From Nocardioides sp. SR21 (lineage in GTDB: Bacteria > Actinomycetota > Actinomycetes > Propionibacteriales > Nocardioidaceae): a stretch of 49,856 bases of DNA. The position numbers were made by a program, and so were the translations under genes. Positions 8,697-17,778 of the stretch are shown here, one piece after another (within the stretch, counting starts at the first letter, position 1; every line of letters starts with the position of its first letter). Location: the NCBI RefSeq assembly GCF_022761125.1, contig NZ_JAKWJR010000017.1, positions 1 to 49,856 on the forward strand, in the 5' to 3' direction. The notes beneath the pieces are model-generated. The model was not told the origin of the DNA. It did no database searches and was given only the letters and a program-made list of their open reading frames with translations.

Positions 8697-9688
8697 CGGG
8701 CCTGCTCCTTGCTGCTGGTCGCGAAGACGAAGACGATGACGAGGAGGCCCGTGGCCAGCAGCCGTACGCCGGCCGAGTAGTCGCGGAGCAGGAGCAGGTC
8801 GCCGAGCGTCGCGATGACCAGCACGCCGAGGAGGGTGCGCGGGATGGAGCCGCGCCCACCGGCGATGGCGTTGCCACCGACGACGGCCGCCGCCACCGCG
8901 TCGAACGTGAGGGTTCCGAGGTCGTTGATGGTGGCCGACTGGGTCGAAGCAGCCTGGACGACGCCGGCGAATCCGGTGCAGGCCCCGGCGATCGCGAACG
9001 CGATCACGGTGGTCAGCACGACCGGGAGTCCCGCGGCGTACGCGGCCGGCGGGCTCTTGCCGAGGAAGTAGAGGTTGCGGCCCCACACGGTCCGCGTCAG
9101 CAGCAGGTGCAGCAACGCGGCGACGACGAGGAGCAGGTAGACGCCGACCGGGATCCCCAGGACGGTATCGGCGAGGAACTTGTAGCTGGTCACCTCCGGG
9201 GCGACCCGCACGCTGCTGCCGTCGGTGATCATGATCGCGACGGCAGCCTGCAAGGAGCCGGCTCCGATCGTGACGACGATCGGGTTGGCTCCCCAGGCAC
9301 CGATGGCGAAGCCCTGGAGGGCGTAGGCGCCCGCTCCGGCCAGCAAGGCGGCGACCAGGGCCACCACGACGCCGTACTGGAGAGCGGCGAGGAAGACCAT
9401 GGCGGCGCCGGCCGCGGTCACGCTGGCCGACATCGAGAAGAGGTTGCCACCCAGCATCACGAGAGTCGCACCGAGCGCGCCGAAGCCGGTGATCGCGATG
9501 GCGGCCAGGATGGCGCGGCCGTTGTCGACGGTCGCGAAGCCGTCGGTGGTGACCATCCCGTAGACGAGGAGCACGGCGAGGACGGTCGTCACCACCAGCA
9601 TCCGCTTGTTGGCGACCACCCTCTGCACCCGGCTCGGGGGCGCGTCCGCCGGCGGGGCGGCGGGCGGACGTTCGAGCACGCTAGACAT
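8693..9688 (-). CDS. CUT2-type sugar ABC transporter permease 1
   Basis: 331-residue RbsC-like permease with many TM helices, the block LVMLGGNLFSMSASVTAAG and the cytoplasmic-loop motif VVGGNAIAGGRGSI. The first 25 residues are a proline-rich cytoplasmic tail before the first helix (about residues 31-49). The start ATG overlaps the end of the ATPase gene by 8 bases, consistent with one polycistronic mRNA. Confidence 0.9.
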   Translation of the reverse strand: MSSVLERPPAAPPADAPPSRVQRVVANKRMLVVTTVLAVLLVYGMVTTDGFATVDNGRAILAAIAITGFGALGATLVMLGGNLFSMSASVTAAGAAMVFLAALQYGVVVALVAALLAGAGAYALQGFAIGAWGANPIVVTIGAGSLQAAVAIMITDGSSVRVAPEVTSYKFLADTVLGIPVGVYLLLVVAALLHLLLTRTVWGRNLYFLGKSPPAAYAAGLPVVLTTVIAFAIAGACTGFAGVVQAASTQSATINDLGTLTFDAVAAAVVGGNAIAGGRGSIPRTLLGVLVIATLGDLLLLRDYSAGVRLLATGLLVIVFVFATSSKEQAR

Positions 9689-11264
9689 GGCTTGCCTCCT
9701 GGGCGCCTGCATTCGCCATCTCGGCCAGCACGTGGTCGGCGGTGACGCTGGACTTGTCGTGGATCCCGACCAGGCCGCCGGCCGCCATCGTGACGATGGT
9801 GTCGGCGAGGTCGAACAGCTCGTCGATCTCGGTCGAGGCGAAGACGACGACGCAGCCGGCGGCCGCCGCGTCCTTGAGCAACCGGTGGATCTCGGCACGC
9901 CCGGCGACGTCGACCCCGCGCGTCGGCTCGTCGAGGAGCAGGACTCGCGGAGTCGTCTCGTCGAGCGAGCGACCGAGGAGCACCTTCTGCTGGTTGCCCC
10001 CGGAGAGGTCGCCGACGGCGGCGGCGATCTTCGACGCCGCGACCCCGACCACCCGAGTGCGCTCCTCGGCCAGCCGGCGCTGCCCCCGACGACTGATCAC
10101 GCCGAGGCGGGAGAACCGGGACATGCTCGTGGCCGTGATGTTGCTGCGCACGGTGTCGGCGAGGAAGAGTCCCTCGCCACGTCGGTCACCGGGAACGAAG
10201 CGCACGCCCGCGCTGCGGGCCCGGCTCGGCGAACCGAGCGGGCTGGCGTCGCCGACGGTGGCTGACCCGCGCGCCTCCGGCACGAGACCGCCCAGGGCCC
10301 GCACGAGGTCGTCCGCGCCGGACCCGACCTGCCCCGCGAGTCCGATGATCTCGCCGGACCGCACGGTGAGGCTGACCGGCTGGAGCCGACCGGGGATCTC
10401 CAGTCCGTCGAGGATCAGCTCCAGCGGGCCGGTCGCCGTACCGTCGCGCGGTACGCCGTGGCCGGAGTCGACGACGCCGGCCTCGCCGAGGATCAGCTGG
10501 ACCAGGCGTCCGCGATCGAGCTGGTCGACCCGATGGGTGCCGCGCAGCAGCCCGTCGCCGAACACCAGGACCCGGTCGCACAGGTCGAGGACCTCGCCGA
10601 GGCGGTGGGAGACGTAGAGGACACTGCGGCCCTGGGCGCTGACCTCGCGCACCGCGGCGAAGACCCGCTCGATCTCCGCGTTCGAGAGCGTCGCGGTCGG
10701 CTCGTCGAGGATGAGCAGCTGCGCGTCACGGGCCAGAACCCGGCCGATCTCGACCAGCTGCCGCTCCCCGATCCGCAGGTAGCGCAGCGGCGTGGTCGGG
10801 TCGAGGTGGCCGAGGCCGAGCTGGTCCAGGATCTCCTGGCAGCGCGCCCGACGCGCCCTCTTCCCGCCGACGAGCGGCACCTCGCGGTGCCCGAGGTACA
10901 TGTTCTCCTCGATCGACAGCTGCGGCACCAGCGCGAGCTCCTGGTCGACGATCGAGATCCCGGCCTTCTGGCCGTCCAAGGTGCTGCCGAAGCCGACGAC
11001 CTCGCCGCGGACGCGGAGCTCACCGGTGTCGGGGCGCTCCAGCCCGGTGAGCAGCTTGACGAAGGTGCTCTTGCCGGCGCCGTTCTGGCCGCAGATGCCG
11101 ACCACCTCGCCGGGTGCGATGCTCACCGACACCCCGCGCAGCGCCCGGACGGCGCCATAGGTCTTGGCCAGGTCGGTCGCCTGGACCAGAGGGACTCGCG
11201 TGGAGTCCCCCTGGCCGGCGGCACCGGTCCGGACCGGGCTGAGGTGAGACATGTCAGTACTCAC
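9681..11264 (-). CDS. CUT2-type ABC transporter ATPase (two nucleotide-binding domains)
   Basis: 527 residues, the RbsA/XylG length. The first NBD has a full Walker A, GQNGAGKST, and Walker B LLILDEPTATL with a degenerate signature (LRIGERQ). The second has a degenerate Walker A (GQVGSGADD) but a good signature LSGGNQQKV and Walker B VLLLDEPTRG, the usual asymmetric arrangement. The GTG at 11264 overlaps the end of the binding-protein gene by 11 bases. An ATG at 11252 is the alternative, and neither has a clear Shine-Dalgarno. It energises the two permeases just downstream. Confidence 0.92.
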   Translation of the reverse strand: MSTDMSHLSPVRTGAAGQGDSTRVPLVQATDLAKTYGAVRALRGVSVSIAPGEVVGICGQNGAGKSTFVKLLTGLERPDTGELRVRGEVVGFGSTLDGQKAGISIVDQELALVPQLSIEENMYLGHREVPLVGGKRARRARCQEILDQLGLGHLDPTTPLRYLRIGERQLVEIGRVLARDAQLLILDEPTATLSNAEIERVFAAVREVSAQGRSVLYVSHRLGEVLDLCDRVLVFGDGLLRGTHRVDQLDRGRLVQLILGEAGVVDSGHGVPRDGTATGPLELILDGLEIPGRLQPVSLTVRSGEIIGLAGQVGSGADDLVRALGGLVPEARGSATVGDASPLGSPSRARSAGVRFVPGDRRGEGLFLADTVRSNITATSMSRFSRLGVISRRGQRRLAEERTRVVGVAASKIAAAVGDLSGGNQQKVLLGRSLDETTPRVLLLDEPTRGVDVAGRAEIHRLLKDAAAAGCVVVFASTEIDELFDLADTIVTMAAGGLVGIHDKSSVTADHVLAEMANAGAQEASHV

Positions 11265-12270
11265 ACCGCGAGGCTTCGTCGATGTTCTCGGCCGTCACCG
11301 TGTACTGCTCGGTGTACTGGTCCTTCTCCTGGTCCTCGCCCTTGAGCAGCTTGAGGACCGCATCGGCGGCGGCATTGGCCTCGTCGACCGGGCCCTCGGT
11401 ACCCGTGCCGTAGAGCTCGTCGGCCTTGATGGCGACGGGACCGGCCGGCGAGCAGTTCGCCGAGGTGATGATGATGCCCTTGTTCTTCACGCCCAGCTCG
11501 AGCCCGGCCTGCTTGACCGCCTGGATCGCGCCGGGGGCCATGTAGTCGGCCTGCGCGTAGATGCCGACGATGCCGCCCTTCGAGGCGTACTGGGCGAGCA
11601 GCTGCTGGGTCAGCGTCTGGGTCTTCGCCGCGTCCCAGCTGCCGTCCTCGACCGCGACCAGGTCGTACTCCGGGCTCTCGGCAAGGGTGTCCTCGAACGC
11701 CGCCAGCGTGTCGACGACGACACCGTTCGAGGCCGGGCCGGTGATCGCGATGACGTTGCCCGAGTCGTGTCCGGCCTTCTTCATACCCTCGACCAGCAGG
11801 CTGGCGGCGTTGGTGCCCATCTCGGTGAAGCCGGCGATGACGTTGACGTCGATGGCGGGCTGGGCCGCGTCGACCTGCTTCGAGACGACGTTGACGACCT
11901 TGATGCCGGCCTGGTCCGCGCGGAGGATCGCGGGCACGGCGCCGTTCGGGTCGGCGGGGCCGATCATCAGGACGTCAGGCTTCTGGGCGATGAGCTGGTC
12001 GATGTGCTGGTTGTCCTCGACCTGGTCGAAGTTCGAGGTGAGCACGGTGACCTCCACCCCCTCGGCGCCGAGCCGCTCCTTGATGGTGTCGATGTACTTC
12101 GCGCACCAGGCGTTCGACTCGGTGCAGAACTGGAAGCCGACCTTCTTGCCCTCCAGCGAGCCACTTCCACTGGCGGTCGACCCGCTGGAGTCGCTGCTGT
12201 TGCCGCAGGCGGCGGTGAACAGGAGCGCGGAGGCGGCGAGCGCCATCGCGAACTTGCTGCGTACATTCAT
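11254..12270 (-). CDS. Sugar-type ABC transporter substrate-binding lipoprotein
   Basis: 338 residues. A short signal peptide ends in the lipobox FTAAC (lipidated Cys at residue 21), followed by a Gly/Ser-rich linker, then a periplasmic-binding-protein-I (RbsB-like) fold starting at KKVGFQFCTESN. The ATG at 12270 has a GGGAGTAA Shine-Dalgarno. As first gene of the importer operon it would set substrate specificity. Its ligand pocket cannot be read with confidence. It lies next to catabolic enzymes rather than a sugar kinase or isomerase, which argues against an ordinary pentose or hexose. Confidence 0.9.
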   Translation of the reverse strand: MNVRSKFAMALAASALLFTAACGNSSDSSGSTASGSGSLEGKKVGFQFCTESNAWCAKYIDTIKERLGAEGVEVTVLTSNFDQVEDNQHIDQLIAQKPDVLMIGPADPNGAVPAILRADQAGIKVVNVVSKQVDAAQPAIDVNVIAGFTEMGTNAASLLVEGMKKAGHDSGNVIAITGPASNGVVVDTLAAFEDTLAESPEYDLVAVEDGSWDAAKTQTLTQQLLAQYASKGGIVGIYAQADYMAPGAIQAVKQAGLELGVKNKGIIITSANCSPAGPVAIKADELYGTGTEGPVDEANAAADAVLKLLKGEDQEKDQYTEQYTVTAENIDEASRCEY

Positions 12271-12335
12271 GGACTTACTCCCATTTGTTTCGGATAGGCC
12301 GAGACCGCCGCAGGACGAGGGCGTGCTGCGGTAGA

Positions 12336-12356
12336 GCCGCACCCGGCGGGTGCGGC
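12336..12356 (-). terminator. Hairpin downstream of the flavin monooxygenase gene
   Basis: Perfect 9-bp arms 12336-12344 and 12348-12356 with a 3-nt loop, 56 nt past the BVMO stop and 66 nt before the binding-protein ATG. It probably separates the BVMO transcript from the transporter operon. There is no long U-tract. Confidence 0.55.
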
Positions 12357-12412
12357 GTGGAGCGTCGGCGCTGGTGCGCGGGAGTCCGACGGGGTCCCCG
12401 CCGGCTACCCGA

Positions 12413-13930
12413 TCAGCGCTGTACGTCGAAGTCGGAGACGACCCGCTTGCTCATGGATTCGCGGAAGGTCCGTGCCGACCACGGGTAGAGGGACGGCGTT
12501 CCGGACACGTCCTGGTACCAGCTGACGCAGTCCGCGCCCCAGGTCGTCTCCTTGATCTTCACCCGCTGTTGCGCGGTGAAGCGATCGACGGCGGCGGTAC
12601 TGGGCGCCGCGTTCTCGTACTCGCCTCGCGCCCAGGCCTCGATCCATCGGACCGCGTACCGGCTCTGGTGCTCCCCGGAGAGGACGAAGCTGAAGTGTCC
12701 GAACGGGCTGTGCGGACCGCCCAGCATGAAGAAGTTCGGGAAGCCGTCGAGGGCGACCGACTCGTAGGTGCGGTAGCCGTCCTTCCAGAGCTCCTCGACC
12801 GTGGCGCCGTCGCGCCCGACCAGGCCGAGGCGGCGGATGAACGCATTGGCGTCGTACCCGGTCGCGACGATCAGGAGGTCGAGCTCGTGCAGGGTGCCGT
12901 CGGCGGTGACGACGCCTTCCGGTACCACCTCGACGATGCCGTCACGGACCAAGTGGGCGTTGGGCCGCTGGATCATCTGGTAGTACTCCGACGACACGAT
13001 GAGTCGGCGGCAGCCCGGCGGGTAGTCGGGGGTGAGCTTCGCCCGTAGGTCCGGGTCCGGAACGGCTGCCTCGAGGAAGTCCCGCGGCATCTGCACGAAC
13101 GCGTCCTGGCCGGGGCCGGGCTCGGTGAACCCTTCACCGAAGGCGTCCTGGGCCTCCTCGTAGAACTTGAAGGTCCGCTTGGACAGGCCGGGCACGAACC
13201 GCTGGGCGAGCTTCCACGACCTCCGGTAGGGCTTCTTGTCCATCGGGACCATCCACTGCGGCGTCCGCATGAAGTGGACGAGCTCCTCGACCTCCGGCGT
13301 GATGGCGGCGACCACCTGGGTGCCGGTCGAGCCGTTGCCGATCACACCCACGCGCTTGCCGACCCAGGTGGCGGTGGAGTCCCACTCGGCCGTGTGCACG
13401 ACCTTGCCGGCGAACGTGTCCAGCCCCTTGATGTCGGGGTGGTTCGGGTAGTGGAGGAAGCCGACCGCGCTGATGACGAAGTCGAAGCGGCCGAGGCTTC
13501 GGTCGTTCGACCAGACCTCCCACTCCGTCTCGTCCCACCGCGCGGCGGTCACCGGGGTGTGGTACTCGACGAAGTCGCTCAGCCGCTCCTTGGCGGCGAC
13601 CTTCTCGATGTAGCCCTGGATCTCGCTGCCGGGCGAGAACGTCATCGACCAGTCAGGGTTCGGCGCGAAGCTCCACGCGTAGTAGCGCGAGGGGATGTCG
13701 CAGGACAGCCCCGGGTAGCGGTTGTCGCGCCAGGTGCCGCCGACGTTGTCGGCCTTCTCGAAGATCGTGAAGTCGGTCAGGCCTGCGCGCTTGAGGCGGA
13801 TGCCCAGGCCGAGTCCGGAGAAGCCCGCACCGATGATGGCGATGCGGGGCTGACGGGTGATCCCGGTGCCTCGCGCGGTGGCGCGGCGGGAGCCGGCGCT
13901 CTCTCGGACCTGTGAAATCGACATCGACAT
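12413..13930 (-). CDS. Flavin-containing (Baeyer-Villiger-type) monooxygenase
   Basis: 505 residues. FAD-binding GAGFSG at 34-39, the Baeyer-Villiger fingerprint-like FAGKVVHTAEWD at 173-184, and an NADPH-binding VIGNGSTG at 196-203. This is the order and spacing of type I BVMOs, which insert one oxygen next to a ketone to give an ester or lactone using NADPH and O2. The fingerprint ends in D rather than P, as in many actinobacterial members. It stands alone between the quinone oxidoreductase and the transporter operon, all on the same strand. Two residues upstream of the third Met are also possible starts, with little effect. Confidence 0.9.
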   Translation of the reverse strand: MSMSISQVRESAGSRRATARGTGITRQPRIAIIGAGFSGLGLGIRLKRAGLTDFTIFEKADNVGGTWRDNRYPGLSCDIPSRYYAWSFAPNPDWSMTFSPGSEIQGYIEKVAAKERLSDFVEYHTPVTAARWDETEWEVWSNDRSLGRFDFVISAVGFLHYPNHPDIKGLDTFAGKVVHTAEWDSTATWVGKRVGVIGNGSTGTQVVAAITPEVEELVHFMRTPQWMVPMDKKPYRRSWKLAQRFVPGLSKRTFKFYEEAQDAFGEGFTEPGPGQDAFVQMPRDFLEAAVPDPDLRAKLTPDYPPGCRRLIVSSEYYQMIQRPNAHLVRDGIVEVVPEGVVTADGTLHELDLLIVATGYDANAFIRRLGLVGRDGATVEELWKDGYRTYESVALDGFPNFFMLGGPHSPFGHFSFVLSGEHQSRYAVRWIEAWARGEYENAAPSTAAVDRFTAQQRVKIKETTWGADCVSWYQDVSGTPSLYPWSARTFRESMSKRVVSDFDVQR

Positions 13931-14028
13931 CTCCTCGGTGACTGGCGCCCGATCTGTTCATCGTGACGGTGCTCACATGACGTTAGGCGCGCCCGTACGA
14001 CCGGGTCCAACAGGAGTTGTCGGTCGAT

Positions 14029-14056
14029 TAACCGCATATCGTTGTAGATCCGGTTA
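14029..14056. promoter_or_regulatory. Inverted repeat upstream of the BVMO gene
   Basis: TAACCG (14029-14034) and CGGTTA (14051-14056) form a 6-bp inverted repeat with a 16-nt A/T-richer spacer, about 100 bp upstream of the BVMO start in otherwise GC-rich DNA. It may be an operator or part of its promoter. Confidence 0.35.
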
Positions 14057-14085
14057 GGTGGTCTGACCTGCGGAAACTCGGCTGC

Positions 14086-15069
14086 TCAGGCCTGGAATGC
14101 GACGCGGCCGACCGTGACGCCGTCAGCCAGTCGCTGCACCCCGTCGGCGACCTCGCCGAGGCCGAGCCGCTCGCTCACGAGCGGGTCGATGAGTCCCTGG
14201 CGCGCGAGGTCGCACAGCGCTTCGTGGCACTCCCGGACCAGCGCCGGGTCCTTCTGGGCGTAGAGACCCCAGTGCAGGCCGACGATCGAGTAGTTCTTGA
14301 TCAACGCGTGGTTGAGGGCGGCCGACTGGATGGTTCCGCCGGCGAATCCGATCACGAGGATGTTGCCCTCGAAGGCGATGCACTTGGCCGAACGCGCAAA
14401 GGTCTCGCCGCCGACGGGGTCGTAGATCGTGTCGGCTCCGCGGCCGCCGGTCTCCTGCTTGACCACGTCGACGAAGTCCTGGGTGTGGCGGTCGACGACG
14501 ACGTCAGCGCCCAGAGCCCGCGCGACCTCGGCCTTGGCTGCACCGCCGGTCACCGCGATCACGCGGGCGCCCGCCGCCTTCCCCAGCTGGATCGCGGCGC
14601 TCCCCACTCCCCCTGCTGCCGCGTGCACGAGCAGGGTCTGCCCGGCACGCAGGGACGTCCGCCGATGAAGGGCGAACCAGCCCGTCTGGTACCCGATGAA
14701 CAGAGATCCGGCCTGGGCGTCGTCGAGCTCCGGAGGCGCAGGGAACGCCGCCTCCTCCTCGAGCACGGCCAGCTCGGCGAAGGCACCGTACGGAAGCGTC
14801 GTCATACCGATCACCCGATCGCCCACGGTGTGCCGGGCGACCTCGGCGCCGACCGCCACGACCTCACCGCAGAGCTCGACCCCCGGGGTGAACGGCGGGG
14901 TCGGCTTGACCTGGTACTCCCCGCGACACATCAAGACGTCCGGGAAGTTGGCCGGCGCGCCCAGGACCCGGACGACCACCTGCCCGGGGCCTGGCTCGAG
15001 GTCGGCGACCTCCTCGAGGCGCATCACCCGCGCCGGCTCTCCGAGTGAGTTCACACGCCAAGCCTTCAT
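14086..15069 (-). CDS. Zinc-independent NADPH:quinone oxidoreductase-like MDR protein
   Basis: 327 residues of the medium-chain dehydrogenase/reductase fold. A GroES-like N-terminal half is followed by a Rossmann domain with HAAAGGVGSAAIQL, the quinone oxidoreductase signature. No structural zinc cysteine cluster is visible. It would reduce a quinone or enone with NADPH. The ATG at 15069 (MKAWRV) has a GGAG six bases upstream plus AAGG, and is preferred over an in-frame ATG further upstream. It lies upstream of the BVMO on the same strand with a 155-bp gap. A perfect TAAGC/GCTTA palindrome lies upstream at 15180-15193. Confidence 0.88.
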   Translation of the reverse strand: MKAWRVNSLGEPARVMRLEEVADLEPGPGQVVVRVLGAPANFPDVLMCRGEYQVKPTPPFTPGVELCGEVVAVGAEVARHTVGDRVIGMTTLPYGAFAELAVLEEEAAFPAPPELDDAQAGSLFIGYQTGWFALHRRTSLRAGQTLLVHAAAGGVGSAAIQLGKAAGARVIAVTGGAAKAEVARALGADVVVDRHTQDFVDVVKQETGGRGADTIYDPVGGETFARSAKCIAFEGNILVIGFAGGTIQSAALNHALIKNYSIVGLHWGLYAQKDPALVRECHEALCDLARQGLIDPLVSERLGLGEVADGVQRLADGVTVGRVAFQA

Positions 15070-15179
15070 GCCTTGCTCCAGTCCGTTCGGGGATGTCGGT
15101 TCAGGCGCCGCATCGGCGAACGACGGCAAACGTGGGCACCAGCGAACCTCGAGTTGTGCGACGGGACGCTACTGCGCAC

Positions 15180-15193
15180 TAAGCGATTGCTTA
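15180..15193. promoter_or_regulatory. TAAGC-N4-GCTTA palindrome, probable TetR-family operator
   Basis: TAAGCGATTGCTTA, perfect 5-bp arms with a 4-nt centre, 111 bp upstream of the quinone oxidoreductase start. TAAGC...GCTTA palindromes are typical of operators of TetR/AcrR regulators in actinobacteria. No TetR gene lies nearby; the only one in the window is at 49115 and has its own, different operator. Confidence 0.5.
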
Positions 15194-15291
15194 CCGCGGT
15201 GAGAGAAACGTCATGCGATCGAGTCCGGGGTCGGTGCGGGCTGATCGTGCGTGGAGACCGCCATCAGCCGTTTGACGTTGCAAACGCCGAG

Positions 15292-15322
15292 AGGCCCCTC
15301 GCAGCCGGACTGCGAGGGGCCT
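15292..15322 (-). terminator. Terminator of the MMPL gene
   Basis: Perfect 12-bp stem AGGCCCCTCGCA / TGCGAGGGGCCT (15292-15303 with 15311-15322, loop 7 nt), starting 7 nt past the MMPL stop. A second, smaller repeat CGTTTG / CAAACG (15269-15274, 15281-15286) follows on the minus strand. Confidence 0.8.
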
Positions 15323-15328
15323 TCCTTC

Positions 15329-17494
15329 TCAGCGACGCACGAGCTCTTCCATGTGGGCCGGCGTCAGCGCTTCGTCCGGGGCCACCTCCGGCGTCTCGAC
15401 GGTCAGTTGCGGCAGGATCCGATCGAGCCACGACGGTAGCCACCAGTTCGCCTTGCCGAGCAGCGCCATCGCCGCGGGGACGAGCATCATCCGGACGACG
15501 GTGGCGTCGAGGAGGATGGCGACGGCGAGGCCGAGGCCGAGCATCTTGAGCGACGGAACCGGGCTGAAGACGAAGCTCGAGAAGACCGCGACCATGATGA
15601 GGGCGGCCGACGTCACCACACGGCCGGTGCCGGCGAGGCCACGGGCGACCGACTCGGTGTTGTCGCCCGTGCGGTCGTACTCCTCGCGGATGCGCGAGAG
15701 CAGGAACACCTCGTAGTCCATCGAGAGCCCGAACAGGATCGGGAACATGATGACGACGATGATGCACGTGATGGGCGTCGGCCCGTCGAGGCCGAGGAGC
15801 TCTGCGCCCCAGCCCCACTGGAACACCGCGACCATGACGCCGTAGGCGGCGCCGATGGACAGCAGGTTCATCACAGCTGCCTTGAGCGGGACCGCAATGG
15901 AGCGGAACACCAGCATCAGGAGCAGGAACGACACGGCGATGACGGCGCCGATGAACAGTGGCAGCTTCTGCGAGAGCTGGGCGTTGAGGTCGTCGGTGAC
16001 TGCGGTGATGCCGGAGATGTAGACGTTGCCGGGGATAGTGGCGCGGACCTGGTCGATGGTGGTCGAAGTGTCCGGGTCGGCCGGCCCGGTGGTCGGGATC
16101 GCGGTGAGCACGACCGTGTCGCCGTCCTCGGAGGTCTGCGGGTCGCCGACCGAGATGATGCCGGGTACCGAGGCGATCTCGGCGGCCATGGCTTCCACGT
16201 CGGCCGCGTCGACGCCATCGGTCGTGAGGTCCACGACGACGAGCAGGGGTGCGTTGACGCCTTCCCCGAAGCCGTCGGTGAGGAGGTCGTAGGCCTGTCG
16301 GTGGGTGGTCTCTTTGGGGGCGTCGCCGGCGGCGGGGAAGGCGGTCTGCATGGACAGCGCCGGGGCTGCGATGACAAGAAGGACGGCGACGGAGCCGAGG
16401 AGGTAGGGCCAGGGGCGGGCGGACACGCGGTGCCCGAAGCGCCACCAGGCGGTGTCCTCGGCGGCTTTCGGGGTGTGGCGGCGGCCGATGCGGCCCTTGT
16501 CGATGCGATCGCCGAGCAGGCTCAGCAGGGCGGGGAGCAGGGTGGTGGCGGCGACGACGGAGGAGAAGACCATGAGGGCGGTCGCGAGGCCGATGGAGGT
16601 CAGGACGCCGACGCCGGTGATGGCGAGCGCGGAGGTGGCGATGACCACGGTGCCGCCGGCGAACACGACGGCCGCACCGGAGGTACCCATCGCGGCGGTG
16701 AGCGCGGTCTGGTTGTCGCGTCCGGTCGTGCGGTTCTCGCGGTAGCGGGCGACGACGAACAGGGCGTAGTCGACGCCGACGCCGAGGCCGACGAGGCCGG
16801 CGACGGGGATGGCGGAGACGGAGACGTTCATGACACTGGCCATGAGGGCGATGCCGCCGATGCCGGCACCGACTGCGACCAGGGACAGCCCGATGGGCAA
16901 GACGGCGGCGACGAACGTGCCGAACGCGACCAGGAGGACCAGGAGGGCGACGAGGAGACCGATGCCGACGTGGCCGGAGCTCGAGTCCTCGGAGTTGAGG
17001 AACACCGCGTCGCCTCCGAGCTCGACTCGCAGGTCGGGGCTGTCGAGCGAGCTGACTCCGTTGGACAGGCTGGTGAACGCGGGCTTGCCCATCTGCCGCT
17101 CGGGCACGTCGAGGGTGACTTGTGCGTAGCCGATGGTGCCGTCCTCCGCGACAGTGCCGGTCTGGAACGGGTCGGACACGGACGCGACGTGGTCGAGGTT
17201 GTTGACCTGGTCGAGGACGGTGGTGACGGCGGCCTTGTCGTCGGCGAGGGTGGTGCCTTCGGGGGCCTGGAACACGACGAGGGCGGTGCCCTTGGCGGCG
17301 TCGGGGAAGTTCTCGTTGAGCAGGGTCATCGCCCGGTCGCTCTGGCTGCCCTTGGCGGAGAAGTCGTCGACGAAGGTGCCGCCGCCGGCGGCAGCGAGCG
17401 CAAAGATGGCGACCACGGCGAGGACCCAGCCGGTGATGGTGCGCCAGGGGTGTCGCGCGCTGGCCATCGCCACGGCGCGGGTGAATCGGTTCAT
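15329..17494 (-). CDS. MMPL/RND-family transporter
   Basis: 721 residues, the usual length of actinobacterial MMPL proteins. One N-terminal TM helix (about residues 20-40), a large extracytoplasmic domain, a five-helix sterol-sensing-like block (VGIGLLVALLVLLVAFGTF onward), a second periplasmic domain and a second five-helix block (IGAVIAVSFLLLMLVFRS onward). The family exports lipids, siderophores or drugs driven by proton flow; residues such as GVDYALF and LSMDYEVF are the conserved proton-relay region. The ATG is preceded by GAAAGG. The promoter region carries a multi-box operator (17547-17601) shared with the operon starting at 22861. Confidence 0.93.
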   Translation of the reverse strand: MNRFTRAVAMASARHPWRTITGWVLAVVAIFALAAAGGGTFVDDFSAKGSQSDRAMTLLNENFPDAAKGTALVVFQAPEGTTLADDKAAVTTVLDQVNNLDHVASVSDPFQTGTVAEDGTIGYAQVTLDVPERQMGKPAFTSLSNGVSSLDSPDLRVELGGDAVFLNSEDSSSGHVGIGLLVALLVLLVAFGTFVAAVLPIGLSLVAVGAGIGGIALMASVMNVSVSAIPVAGLVGLGVGVDYALFVVARYRENRTTGRDNQTALTAAMGTSGAAVVFAGGTVVIATSALAITGVGVLTSIGLATALMVFSSVVAATTLLPALLSLLGDRIDKGRIGRRHTPKAAEDTAWWRFGHRVSARPWPYLLGSVAVLLVIAAPALSMQTAFPAAGDAPKETTHRQAYDLLTDGFGEGVNAPLLVVVDLTTDGVDAADVEAMAAEIASVPGIISVGDPQTSEDGDTVVLTAIPTTGPADPDTSTTIDQVRATIPGNVYISGITAVTDDLNAQLSQKLPLFIGAVIAVSFLLLMLVFRSIAVPLKAAVMNLLSIGAAYGVMVAVFQWGWGAELLGLDGPTPITCIIVVIMFPILFGLSMDYEVFLLSRIREEYDRTGDNTESVARGLAGTGRVVTSAALIMVAVFSSFVFSPVPSLKMLGLGLAVAILLDATVVRMMLVPAAMALLGKANWWLPSWLDRILPQLTVETPEVAPDEALTPAHMEELVRR

Positions 17495-17546
17495 GGTCGT
17501 GCCTTTCAGTGCGGTGCGGACGGTGGTGCTCTGTTGGGCTGTGAAC

Positions 17547-17601
17547 GTAGGAACCGATGTGGTGAGTCGTCCTCACCACCTGTGGTGACCCGGGTGGTGA
17601 T
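17547..17601 (-). promoter_or_regulatory. Multi-box operator/promoter of the MMPL gene (copy A)
   Basis: Read on the minus strand, TCACCAC boxes occur at 17600-17594, 17588-17582 and 17565-17559, plus an inverted box at 17579-17573, and GTTCCTA at 17554-17548. The element ends 53 bp from the MMPL start. It aligns without gaps to 22796-22850 with 42 of 55 positions identical, and box spacings (12 and 23) match exactly. Likely target of the LAL regulator encoded at 20000. Confidence 0.7.
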
Positions 17602-17652
17602 CTGTCACTGGCCCGCGTCGGCCGTGGCTGGGTCGGGGTTGTTGCGGACACG

Positions 17653-17689
17653 GACGCCCCCGGTCCCGAGAATGAGAACCAGGGGCGTC
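17653..17689 (-). terminator. Hairpin downstream of the two-TM protein gene
   Basis: Arms GACGCCCC / GGGGCGTC (17653-17660, 17682-17689) with a C-A mismatch and an inner GGT/ACC, 90 nt past the stop of the gene at 17779-18066. Its upper part resembles the hairpin at 33185-33221. Confidence 0.5.
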
Positions 17690-17778
17690 GTGATGCCGTG
17701 ACCGGTGGGTCGCGGCGACGTCGGGGCGGACGCGCACGGGGGACGGCGGCTCGCCCCGACGGGACTGGGAAGCGTTGG

